Shown: positions 1 to 5,605, counted from the first letter of the stretch. The stretch is DNA of 5,605 nt from Acidobacteriota bacterium (GCA_021781255.1 JAJXXG010000681.1:1-5605); one strand, 5' to 3'. A program made the numbers and translations. The notes: generated by a model not told the origin, from the sequence alone.

Positions 1-15
1 AAATATCTGGCTCAT
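1..15 (-). CDS. 5' end of a probable tyrosine autokinase (BY-kinase) gene, cut by the window edge
   Basis: Only five codons are visible, reading MSQIF, with ATG at 15-13; the rest lies beyond the left edge. The start is supported by a strong Shine-Dalgarno on the minus strand (GGGGGAGAG, about 20-30), with about 8 nt between GGAG and the ATG. Family knowledge: cytoplasmic polysaccharide-associated tyrosine autokinases (CpsD/XrtA-system type) often begin MSRIF or MSRIY followed by an EAL helix, and they usually follow the Wzz-type and ATPase genes in such loci. The chain-length protein here carries no kinase domain, so a stand-alone kinase is expected. An in-frame TTG at about 54 would extend the protein by 13 residues but is less likely. 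That a gene starts here is fairly secure; its identity is inference from five residues plus context. Confidence 0.55.
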
Positions 16-129
16 GTCGTTCTCTCCCCCATCGCCCTCAGCAGCACTCAGCAAGTAAAGTCAATTGAGAATGTCGCGATCTAGTTTGATCGCCTTCTCA
101 TGATCTCCACGCTCGCAAGCGCCAATCGT
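16..129. other. 114-nt spacer between ATPase and probable kinase gene, with an inverted repeat
   Basis: This gap is much longer than the other junctions in the operon (2 to 14 nt). It holds a perfect 6-bp inverted repeat, gcgatc at 76-81 and gatcgc at 88-93, with a 6-nt loop. No T-run follows on the minus strand, so it is not a convincing intrinsic terminator. It could be an RNA-processing or attenuating hairpin that sets kinase expression apart from the upstream genes, or it could be chance. The far end holds the Shine-Dalgarno of the next gene. I see no good promoter here: a TTGACT lies at 64-59 (minus strand) but has no -10 box at the right distance. Confidence 0.5.
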
Positions 130-987
130 CTACGCCGTCACTTCTTTCTCTTCTTCTGCTGCTGGAAAGACATCGAGCCGAAACTCGCAAGCGACTTCGT
201 CAATAATATCCGGGGTTACAATTACTTGCTGCCTGGCGAAAGCAGTGATCAATGCATTCTCACATATCGTGTTAATCAGACGAGGCAATCCCCTTGAATA
301 TTGCTGAACAGCTTCAACTGCGGCAACAGAGAAGAGATTCTCAGCGTTATCAATTGCACCGGCAATCCGCAACCGCTGCTCAATATAGTTCTTTGTCTCT
401 TCTGTGCTGAGTGCCTGAAGATGCGTACGTAAGGCAATTCTTTGCTTCAATTGTCTTAGTTCGTAAGAATCGAGCTTTGCATCCAGCTCTGGCTGGCCAA
501 CTAGTATTATTTGAAGCAGCTTATCGTTCGTGGTTTCCAAGTTGGAAAGCAGCCGAACCTCTTCAAGCAACTCCTCAGACAGGTGGTGTGCTTCATCCAC
601 AATGAGCACCGTTGTCATCTGCCTGGCACTCCGACTGGTCAGATACTTCCCAAGGTCGAACAGCAATTCGCCTTTGTTTTTGCCAGAGGTCTGCAGCCCA
701 AAGTCCGCGAGAATGTATTGCAAAAATTCCGTAGGCCCGAGTTTGCTATGGAAGACATATGCATAGGCAACATCCTTGCTCTCCTTCAACAATTGCAGCA
801 AGCAACGAAGAACAAGTGTTTTTCCTGTCCCCACCTCGCCGGTGACAACTACAAATCCTTTGTGTCGACGAACTCCGTAGTACAAAGCGGCAATCGCCTC
901 GTTGTGCCGGGTCGTCGGAACAAACGACGTTGGGTCCGGTGTTAGATCAAACGGGCTTCGCGTGAGATGGAAAAAAGATTTGTACAT
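130..987 (-). CDS. ExeA/GspA-like AAA ATPase, XrtA (EpsH) exopolysaccharide-system type
   Basis: A 285-residue cytoplasmic P-loop ATPase. Walker A is GEVGTGKT (residues 50-57), Walker B is VLIVDEAH (127-134), a sensor-1-like strand ILVGQPEL lies at 161-168, QLKQRIALR (179-187) supplies the likely arginine finger region, and SRGLPRLIN (231-239) begins the C-terminal lid. The N-terminus YKSFFHLTRSPFDLTPDP is typical of the ExeA-like family found beside exosortase-type exopolysaccharide genes. No membrane segment or C-terminal peptidoglycan-binding domain is visible, unlike full-length ExeA/GspA. The acidic tail (AAEEEKEVTA) may be flexible. Start choice: the frame stays open to a TTG at 1047, but that would overlap the chain-length gene by 46 nt and add 20 residues the family lacks, so ATG at 987 is preferred, 14 nt after the preceding stop. 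Its Shine-Dalgarno is weak, suggesting coupling to upstream translation. The exact role in export is not settled for the family; energising or regulating assembly is inference. Confidence 0.9.
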   Translation of the reverse strand: MYKSFFHLTRSPFDLTPDPTSFVPTTRHNEAIAALYYGVRRHKGFVVVTGEVGTGKTLVLRCLLQLLKESKDVAYAYVFHSKLGPTEFLQYILADFGLQTSGKNKGELLFDLGKYLTSRSARQMTTVLIVDEAHHLSEELLEEVRLLSNLETTNDKLLQIILVGQPELDAKLDSYELRQLKQRIALRTHLQALSTEETKNYIEQRLRIAGAIDNAENLFSVAAVEAVQQYSRGLPRLINTICENALITAFARQQVIVTPDIIDEVACEFRLDVFPAAEEEKEVTA

Positions 988-1001
988 TTCAGGCTTGGCC
1001 T

Positions 1002-2612
1002 TTACTGATGTAGGATGCTGAAAGCAGAACCAGCGAGAATTGTACAAACGATGACTACAGCCGTCGCCCAGCCAAGTGCCATCTTGCGTTTGTTCTTCGC
1101 GTCATCAGCGGTGCCGGTCACCTCCGGGATCTCTGAGATAACGCCAAAGGTCAGCAGATTCTTGATTTCATTCTCACTATAAAGCCGATCGTCGAAGTAC
1201 TCAAAGGCGCCAGCGACCAGAATCCCCAAACCCATTCCAAGGGCCAGCCCAATGCCACAGGACTTTATCCGATTGGGAGAGTCTGGCTTTGTTGGCAGGC
1301 TGGGCGGGTCAAGCATTGTGAATCGTTCCCCTTGTTGCATCTGCTCCATGCTTGTCGCCATCGCAGATTCATTCTTCTTCTTCAACAAGTCATCGTAATT
1401 GGCCTTCGATTGATCGTATCCTCGGGTCAAGTCAGCAAGTTCCTGCTCAGTGGCAGGCTGGGCATTGAGTCGCGCTTGATACTCGCCTATCCTCGCCTTA
1501 AGCTGCTCGATTGAACGTTCCCGGTTCGCAATTTCGAGCCTATTTGCTTGTACTTGACCTTGCAATTCCATCGCGGAGCGGCTCGCCGGCAACCCCACGG
1601 CATCGTCAGTCACTCCTCCATTCGCCACACCCTGGGTGCCGGTGTTCTTTACCGTGGATTCCGAAAGCAGCTTCTGCCTCGTTAGTTCCGTTTCGGCGAT
1701 TTGTTGCCTCACGCTCTGAACATCCGGGTAGCGATCCGTATACCGCGACCGCAAGTCCGCGAGCTGCGCCCTCAGCTTACTCAACTGCGTATCAACTGCC
1801 GCTAACCCTTCAGGGGCCACTTCTGACCCGCGAGCTGACCCGCGCTCCCGGGAACTCTGTTCCAGGAGGGCCTGAAGATATACCCTCTGCTGCCTTGCGG
1901 TATTCAATGCGTTTTGTTCACTTTGAAGCTGAGCCTGCAGCCCGCTGAGAATCTGCAGGTTGCTCGCTTGCTGTGTCGGCAATGCCCCCTCATGCGCGCC
2001 CTGGAACTGGCGAACTTTAATTTCTTGTTCAGACAGGCTGGCCCGTGCAGACTCCAGTTGGTCCTCAATAAACTTTGTCGTGTTCTCGGACTGCTCCCGT
2101 CTCACACGCAAATTCTCGTTCACAAAGAGATCTGTCAGATCCCGCGTCACGGTCTGCGCCACATGCGGATCAGGCGCTGAATAGAATATCCTGAAGGCCG
2201 TGATCTCGTCGTTGCGCGCATCTTTTACGAGTTCAACGTCAATGTCCTTCCTCATGCGGTCGACTTTTTCGTCGACTGTGAGAACTTTTCCCGGCCCGCT
2301 ATAGAGGTTTAGCTTGTTGATTATCAGAAGCAGGCGGGTTCGGCTGAGAATCTGTTGTGTGATGCTTTGGAGGCGGTCCTGCAAATTGTCGCTGACGTTG
2401 GGCTCCACATAGTTCTTGGGCATCGTCGGCTGCTCAACGAGAATCAGCGTGCTCGATTTATACAGCGGCTTCACAAGCCAACTCGCTCCCCACACAACGA
2501 GCCAACCCGCAAGTAACGGGATGAGAAAGTGAAGATGGCGCCGGCGAACCAAATCAAAGTATCGATTAAGATCGATGCGCTCCGGATTCTGCTCTTCAAG
2601 TATTTCTGCCAT
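1002..2612 (-). CDS. Wzz/GumC-type polysaccharide chain-length determinant (PCP), without kinase domain
   Basis: An inner-membrane polysaccharide co-polymerase of 536 residues that sets polymer length and couples synthesis to export. Numbered from ATG 2612: a short cytoplasmic N-terminus (DLNRYFDLVRRR), TM1 at about 29-47, the Wzz domain in the periplasm, then long coiled coils at about 170-258 and 275-413, with the GumC-type RYPDV turn at 294-298. A Gly/Thr-rich interruption lies near 323-340. The GNVR-type region ends in the proline-rich PPSLPTKPDSPNR (436-448), just before TM2 (450-470). After TM2 comes the short linker ending IPEV (495-498), which in fused proteins leads into a BY-kinase domain. 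Here it leads instead to a third hydrophobic helix (about 512-532) and the end. ATG 2612 is preferred because GGAAG lies 6 nt upstream; ATG 2618 would overlap the preceding stop as ATGA but leaves only 1 nt after GGAAG. Either way it is translationally coupled to the barrel gene. Confidence 0.92.
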   Translation of the reverse strand: MAEILEEQNPERIDLNRYFDLVRRRHLHFLIPLLAGWLVVWGASWLVKPLYKSSTLILVEQPTMPKNYVEPNVSDNLQDRLQSITQQILSRTRLLLIINKLNLYSGPGKVLTVDEKVDRMRKDIDVELVKDARNDEITAFRIFYSAPDPHVAQTVTRDLTDLFVNENLRVRREQSENTTKFIEDQLESARASLSEQEIKVRQFQGAHEGALPTQQASNLQILSGLQAQLQSEQNALNTARQQRVYLQALLEQSSRERGSARGSEVAPEGLAAVDTQLSKLRAQLADLRSRYTDRYPDVQSVRQQIAETELTRQKLLSESTVKNTGTQGVANGGVTDDAVGLPASRSAMELQGQVQANRLEIANRERSIEQLKARIGEYQARLNAQPATEQELADLTRGYDQSKANYDDLLKKKNESAMATSMEQMQQGERFTMLDPPSLPTKPDSPNRIKSCGIGLALGMGLGILVAGAFEYFDDRLYSENEIKNLLTFGVISEIPEVTGTADDAKNKRKMALGWATAVVIVCTILAGSAFSILHQ

Positions 2613-2614
2613 GA

Positions 2615-3943
2615 TCATCTTCCAATTGAACGCTTGAATTGATACGAAATTGAGACAAACCCTCGATTGCTGTCAGGGGCGCTGTTCACAAGCGCTACCC
2701 CGCTATAACTCTGGTGCAGTCGATCATATCCTGCTTGCACAGTGATCCGATCCCCAATGCGACGCGCTACAGAAGCGTCTCCCATTACGGAATGCCCACC
2801 AGCATAGGATGACTCAGAAAGGGGCGTAGCATTCTTGACAATCAGGTAGCTCCCTTGGAGATTCAAAGTCCAATTCTGACTGGCTTGCCACACCACATGC
2901 CCATTCGCACTGTTTGAATTGTAGACTCCGAGCAACCCTCCACCAGCACTCACAGAACGAGAATAGTCAACCGCAAAATTCAGGCGCCTTCCCTGCCAGC
3001 CCATACTTGCTGCAACCTCAGGAGACCACCCGTTGAACTGGGGAACAGACGTTTGCTCGAACTGATAACGCTGAGCGCCGGCTGCAACGGAGGCTGTCAG
3101 ATTCCGATGCAAATAAAAGGTGTAGAAAAGTGAGAGAAGATGCGTCTGCGTTGTGGAGCTTGTTGGACTCGTAGTGATACGGGAGTATTGATAGATAGCG
3201 CCTGCATATCGGGAACCGGACAAGCGGCGATTGTAGAACATCATCCCACCTTCCGATGTCGAGTTAAAAAGGCCGGGGACCTGAGAAAGAGTCGGATAAT
3301 TCAACAACGAGTGATTCCCACCAAAGCCAATCATCCCATTCAACCCAAATTGATAGCTCAACTCACCCGCCAAGGTATTCGCAAGTTGGCTTGCATAAGG
3401 CACAATTACAAAACTCGATGGACCTTGAACAGTCCCTGAAACGACTCCAGAGAATACGAAAGGCTGGTCAAATACATTTGAATTTTGCTGGAACGAATCG
3501 TGCAGATTGAATGTTGCACGGTGACTTATACGATATTGAAAGCTCCCTTCCGCATTTTGATTTACCGCGTTAAGGGCGGTCGTCTTCTGATAGAACTCGA
3601 AGCCCGGTGCGTAGGTGGCTGATAATGTACGTCGTGGTGTCTGCTGACGCACGGAAAAGGTCGGCCAGATGAAGTAGGTGTAGTCGCTTATAGGCACTGG
3701 GGTGTATCCGGGCAATACGTTATCGTTGTATGCTGATGTAAAAATGACGCCTCCCGACCAGTAATTTTCCCGCGCCTCGGATCCGACCTCGGTCGGATAC
3801 GGCGTGACGCTGATCGGCGGCGGAATCGCCATCTGGTCGCTCTGGCTCGTCGGCACCTCTCCGCCGGTGGCGCTGGGTTCCACCTGCGACCAGGCTGATG
3901 GGATAAACAAGAGTGCAAGACTCAAACACACTAATTTGATCAT
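2615..3943 (-). CDS. Outer-membrane beta-barrel protein of the exopolysaccharide operon
   Basis: A 442-residue exported protein. It starts with a clear Sec signal peptide: MIKLV, hydrophobic core 4-15, and signal-peptidase I site AWS before Q20. A low-complexity Pro/Ser/Thr linker follows (20-55). From about 61 to 437 the sequence alternates polar and hydrophobic/aromatic residues in short segments, separated by Asn/Ser/Gly-rich loops, as expected for a barrel of perhaps 14-18 strands. The last strand, GFVSISYQF (428-436), has the alternating pattern and terminal aromatic of a BAM recognition signal, although six residues (KRSIGR) follow it. Comparable uncharacterised barrels (TIGR03016-like) occur beside OPX and PCP genes in XrtA-type loci; I cannot confirm that family by eye. 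The gene starts 9 nt after the OPX stop; the only Shine-Dalgarno is a weak GAG overlapping that stop. Likely role (inference): the outer-membrane pore or a partner of the export protein. Confidence 0.85.
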   Translation of the reverse strand: MIKLVCLSLALLFIPSAWSQVEPSATGGEVPTSQSDQMAIPPPISVTPYPTEVGSEARENYWSGGVIFTSAYNDNVLPGYTPVPISDYTYFIWPTFSVRQQTPRRTLSATYAPGFEFYQKTTALNAVNQNAEGSFQYRISHRATFNLHDSFQQNSNVFDQPFVFSGVVSGTVQGPSSFVIVPYASQLANTLAGELSYQFGLNGMIGFGGNHSLLNYPTLSQVPGLFNSTSEGGMMFYNRRLSGSRYAGAIYQYSRITTSPTSSTTQTHLLSLFYTFYLHRNLTASVAAGAQRYQFEQTSVPQFNGWSPEVAASMGWQGRRLNFAVDYSRSVSAGGGLLGVYNSNSANGHVVWQASQNWTLNLQGSYLIVKNATPLSESSYAGGHSVMGDASVARRIGDRITVQAGYDRLHQSYSGVALVNSAPDSNRGFVSISYQFKRSIGR

Positions 3944-3952
3944 TGACTGTTC

Positions 3953-4612
3953 TCAGGGCACGATGACGGTGTCGTGCGGCTCCAGCTTGATGTTCTGCGC
4001 GGGTTTTTTACCTTTGACAAATTCCTTATAGTTAAAAGGAAGCCGTGATTGGCTGCCGTCTGCATTCTGCCGCAGAACGTACACGTCCTTTCTTTTGGCA
4101 AAGTCCCTGAACCCTCCAGCCATCGCAATTGCATCCATCACCGTGCTTGCGCCTGTCAATTGATATGACCCCGGCTTCGTAACTTCTCCAAGGATGTTGA
4201 ACTTCTTACTGTTCATCTGTTCAACGATGACAGCCACCTCGGGATCAGTCATGTAAGTCCGCAGCTTCTTGGTCAGTTCTAGTTCCATTTGGACGGGCGT
4301 CAGCCCTGCCGCGTCCATTTCGCCAACTAGGGGAAGCGATATCTTGCCATCTGACCGGACTTGGGCCGAACGCGTCAGGTCGGGCTCCTTCCAAACACTG
4401 ATGGCAAGCACATCGTCTCGGCCAATTATGTAACTCCTCTGATTTTTAGCCGTATCTCCCTGATTCCCCGACTTTGCCTGAGCGGCTTGCACGTCATTTT
4501 TCGCGGTCTGTTCACTTGCTGCTGCCCCTGGAGGATTCTGCCCCAGCAAAGGAACTGCAAGGAAGAATGGGAGGAGCCCCAACCGAAATCGAACATTTGC
4601 ATTGAACTTCAT
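3953..4612 (-). CDS. Polysaccharide export (OPX, Wza-like) protein with one SLBB domain
   Basis: A 219-residue periplasmic export protein. Residues 1-24 form a signal peptide (MKFNANVRFR then LGLLPFFLAVPLLG). No lipobox cysteine is present, and the whole protein lacks Cys, so it is not a lipoprotein like E. coli Wza. A disordered Ala/Gln/Lys-rich linker spans 25-58. The Poly_export domain runs about 59-132 (YIIGRDDVLAISVWKEPDL, then RSDGKISLPLVGEMDAAGLT). A single SLBB domain covers about 137-188 (ILGEVTKPGSYQL, then DAIAMAGGF). The end, EPHDTVIVP, closes the fold with no room for further SLBB repeats or the C-terminal helix that spans the outer membrane in Wza (about 380 residues). ATG 4612 is chosen because GGAG lies 5 nt upstream and the signal peptide begins there; an in-frame GTG at 4660 would bury the signal. 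First gene of the operon. Confidence 0.93.
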   Translation of the reverse strand: MKFNANVRFRLGLLPFFLAVPLLGQNPPGAAASEQTAKNDVQAAQAKSGNQGDTAKNQRSYIIGRDDVLAISVWKEPDLTRSAQVRSDGKISLPLVGEMDAAGLTPVQMELELTKKLRTYMTDPEVAVIVEQMNSKKFNILGEVTKPGSYQLTGASTVMDAIAMAGGFRDFAKRKDVYVLRQNADGSQSRLPFNYKEFVKGKKPAQNIKLEPHDTVIVP

Positions 4613-4621
4613 ACTCGCTCC
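4607..4621 (-). promoter_or_regulatory. Ribosome-binding site that fixes the OPX start
   Basis: On the minus strand the sequence TTGGAGCGAGTATG places GGAG 5 nt before the ATG at 4612. This is the clearest Shine-Dalgarno among the complete genes of the operon. It argues for the 219-residue form over the 16-residue longer GTG form. Confidence 0.7.
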
Positions 4622-4644
4622 AATTGAATCTGAGGCAACTTCCG

Positions 4645-4669
4645 GCAGACTCCAGTCCACCGAGTCTAC
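4645..4669 (-). other. Hairpin in the leader of the OPX gene
   Basis: On the minus strand GTAGACTC and GAGTCTGC can pair as an 8-bp stem with one G-U pair, around a 9-nt loop (GGTGGACTG). It ends 32 nt before the ATG at 4612 and has no following T-run, so it is not a terminator. It could influence mRNA stability or translation, or be chance. Confidence 0.3.
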
Positions 4670-4763
4670 AAGCTGCAGATGGCCAGGAATGAAGAAGAAC
4701 CGTTACCGGCTTGGTGAGCCATGGCTTCGACGATTTGCTGGCAATGACGTGCGACAATGAAAA

Positions 4764-4793
4764 TCTATACCAATCCGATACGCCACCCGACAA
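4764..4793 (-). promoter_or_regulatory. Candidate sigma-70-type promoter for the operon
   Basis: On the minus strand TTGTCG (4793-4788) is followed after 18 bp by TATAGA (4769-4764). Each hexamer matches 4 of 6 consensus bases, with a slightly long spacer. Transcription would begin near 4757 and give a leader of about 145 nt before the OPX start. The position suits the first gene of the operon. The match is only moderate, and such pairs arise by chance in about 1 kb. Confidence 0.3.
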
Positions 4794-4839
4794 CCGCGAG
4801 AGACCGATAATTTTCACCGAACCCGTCGTGATCCTTAGT

Positions 4840-4956
4840 CTAAACGCGCACAGCAACTAAGCGATGCATTTCAAACCGAATTGGAGCCTTCAAGATACAG
4901 CTCCGCCCTGTGAGCCTCAGCTCCGTCATTCGTCCGAGACCGCAATCTGCTGTCAT
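4840..4956 (-). CDS. Possible 38-residue small ORF upstream of the operon
   Basis: ATG at 4956-4954 is preceded on the minus strand by GAGGTGAA, a good Shine-Dalgarno with about 4 nt spacing. The frame runs 38 codons to TAG at 4840-4842. The product starts MTADCGLGRMTELRLTGR and ends HRLVAVRV; it is basic, with no signal peptide or membrane segment, and I recognise no family. It ends 227 nt before the OPX start and lies upstream of the candidate promoter. Only the ribosome-binding site supports it; a frame this short is easily chance. Confidence 0.15.
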   Translation of the reverse strand: MTADCGLGRMTELRLTGRSCILKAPIRFEMHRLVAVRV

Positions 4957-4991
4957 TTCACCTCGCCTTAACGCTTGATCCAAAAGCACCT

Positions 4992-5029
4992 GTCGATATA
5001 AGCGGAGGGGGAAATGCCACCCTCAAATA
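4992..5029. repeat. Diverged motif copy B, related to 5193-5231
   Basis: On the plus strand this copy reads GTCGATAT, then GGGGGAAAT, then CACCCTC, then AAATA, over 38 bp. The same blocks in the same order and nearly the same spacing occur at 5193-5231. The central parts differ. Such paired, diverged blocks are known near the ends of some insertion sequences (for example IS21-like elements have several end repeats), but no transposase is present, so that origin is a guess. Confidence 0.35.
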
Positions 5030-5137
5030 CTCGTGAAATCGCAGGACCGTGACAATGCCCAAATTGTTGTAGTCTGGCCAGCACCCGCGTAATGCGCTCT
5101 TGCCGTTATTCAGTGCCACACATGAACCATTCCCAGT

Positions 5138-5161
5138 TTTCCAGCATTGGAAACCACGTGG
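5138..5161. other. Inverted repeat next to an 8-bp palindrome
   Basis: TTTCCA (5138-5143) and TGGAAA (5148-5153) form a perfect 6-bp stem with a 4-nt loop, and the perfect palindrome CCACGTGG follows at once (5154-5161). This could be a protein-binding site or a small RNA hairpin; nothing else supports a function. Confidence 0.25.
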
Positions 5162-5192
5162 CTCCTGGCGCAACGGCTGGGACGGCCAATGA

Positions 5193-5231
5193 GTCGATAT
5201 CTGCCCTGCCGCGGGGAATTACCCTCTAATA
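5193..5231. repeat. Diverged motif copy A, related to 4992-5029
   Basis: On the plus strand this copy reads GTCGATAT, then GGGGAATT, then ACCCTC, then TAATA, over 39 bp. It shares the GTCGATAT, GGGGAA, ACCCTC and AATA blocks with the copy that begins 201 bp to its left, in the same orientation. The similarity was found by eye and its significance has not been computed. Confidence 0.35.
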
Positions 5232-5255
5232 TCGCAATGCTAATCTCTTTTACTT

Positions 5256-5267
5256 GCATGAACATGC
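5256..5267. promoter_or_regulatory. Short palindrome GCATG-AA-CATGC, possible operator
   Basis: Two perfect 5-bp arms lie around a 2-bp centre. The symmetry suits a dimeric DNA-binding protein, but it is short and more than 600 bp from the OPX start, so function is speculative. Confidence 0.15.
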
Positions 5268-5605
5268 CGCATCTTGACGTGAATGTCATCCCAGTACAGA
5301 AGCAACTCTGAGCAGAATTGGCCGCCTCGGACTCTCTTGCTCGAATCAAAAACTGGTCGATAACTTCAAGAGCGCCCACGCGACACGCTCTCCGCGCCCT
5401 CATGCTCTCGTACGGGAGCGATCCTGCTTGAACCGGCTCACTAATGAAGCGGCTTAATGCAGCGCACCAATGGTCTTCCTTGTCCACCGCAGCCGACCTA
5501 TTGCCGGGTGTACTCCACTCACCCATCTACGAAACAACGGGCACAACATTTGACGCGTCAACTTCAACCGCCACGGACTGCGCAAGCATGTTGACGGATA
5601 GCACC

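Larger units (their letters stand above)
4613..5605. other. About 990 bp upstream region without a convincing gene
   Basis: No reading frame here resembles a known protein. The longest minus-strand frames (5110-5526, 138 codons; 4958-5173, TTG start) have no Shine-Dalgarno and irregular, Cys/Arg/Ser-rich content, so they look like chance or decayed sequence. At the right edge a frame is open from 5604 to a TAG at 5527-5529 (26 codons, ending NVVPVVS), which might be the tail of an upstream gene but is too short to judge. The nearest 180 bp to the operon plausibly hold its promoter and leader. Farther up lie a possible 38-codon ORF, two diverged copies of a motif (4992-5029 and 5193-5231) and short palindromes. 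The region could be a long regulatory region, the remains of a mobile element, or hold an unrecognised small RNA. Confidence 0.6.

Noticed and set aside
59..64. TTGACT (-35-like, minus strand) in the spacer before the probable kinase gene
   Set aside because: No plausible -10 box lies 16-19 bp downstream.
76..93. Intrinsic terminator after the ATPase gene
   Set aside because: The inverted repeat is short and no T-run follows on the transcribed strand.
511..945. Plus-strand open frame of 144 codons opposite the ATPase gene
   Set aside because: It is antisense to a gene with clear Walker motifs, shows no family resemblance and has no supporting context; it is a shadow frame.
988..1047. N-terminal extension of the ATPase from TTG 1047
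   Set aside because: It overlaps the chain-length gene by 46 nt and adds residues not expected in the family, whereas ATG 987 gives the usual family N-terminus.
1511..1948. Plus-strand open frame of 145 codons opposite the chain-length gene
   Set aside because: Its Pro/Ser/Arg-rich composition is typical of the reverse complement of coiled-coil coding sequence; it has no independent support.
4613..4660. N-terminal extension of the OPX gene from GTG 4660
   Set aside because: It would bury the signal peptide and ignore the good GGAG site before ATG 4612.
4958..5173. Minus-strand open frame of 71 codons
   Set aside because: It starts with TTG, has no ribosome-binding site and resembles no known protein.
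5255..5269. Sigma-54-like GG...GC element on the minus strand (CGGCATGTTCATGCA)
   Set aside because: The spacing between GG and GC is 9 rather than 10 and the flanking bases fit poorly. A second candidate at 5101-5118 (TGGCACTGAATAACGGCA) has 12. Neither meets the consensus.
5110..5526. Minus-strand open frame of 138 codons in the upstream region
   Set aside because: It has no Shine-Dalgarno, starts directly after an in-frame TAG, has irregular Cys/Arg-rich composition and matches no recognisable domain. It could be a decayed gene but is not supported as a CDS.

Overview
The window carries a cluster of cell-envelope polysaccharide genes, all on the minus strand, so the order of transcription runs from high to low coordinates. 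It reads as an outer-membrane polysaccharide export (OPX) protein, an outer-membrane beta-barrel protein, a Wzz/GumC-type chain-length (PCP) protein, an ExeA/XrtA-system-type AAA ATPase, and finally the first five codons of a further gene that is probably a tyrosine autokinase. Gene junctions are very tight (9 nt, then 2 nt or a 4-nt overlap, then 14 nt), so the four complete genes almost certainly form one operon. The last junction is looser (114 nt).

The organism is a diderm (Gram-negative type) bacterium, because two exported outer-membrane-type proteins are present. The ATPase start (MYKSFFHLTRSPFDLTPDP) and the gene combination resemble exopolysaccharide loci of Acidobacteriota (Terriglobia). 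That assignment rests on remembered family resemblance, not on a search. Base composition is moderate, around one half G+C by eye.

Layout: 1-15 start of a probable BY-kinase gene; 16-129 spacer with a 6-bp inverted repeat; 130-987 ATPase; 1002-2612 (or 2618) chain-length protein; 2615-3943 beta-barrel; 3953-4612 OPX protein; 4613-5605 about 990 bp without a convincing gene. This last stretch holds a candidate sigma-70-type promoter, a leader hairpin, a possible 38-codon small ORF, two diverged copies of a roughly 39-bp motif and several small palindromes.

Proposed working model (inference): the PCP protein spans the periplasm from the inner membrane and meets the small periplasmic OPX protein. 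The OPX protein lacks both a lipobox and the C-terminal outer-membrane helix of Wza, so the neighbouring beta-barrel may provide the outer-membrane pore. The ATPase and the separate tyrosine kinase would drive or regulate assembly in the cytoplasm. The combination is like the core of EpsH/XrtA (exosortase-associated) exopolysaccharide loci, but no exosortase, PEP-CTERM protein or glycosyltransferase lies inside this window.
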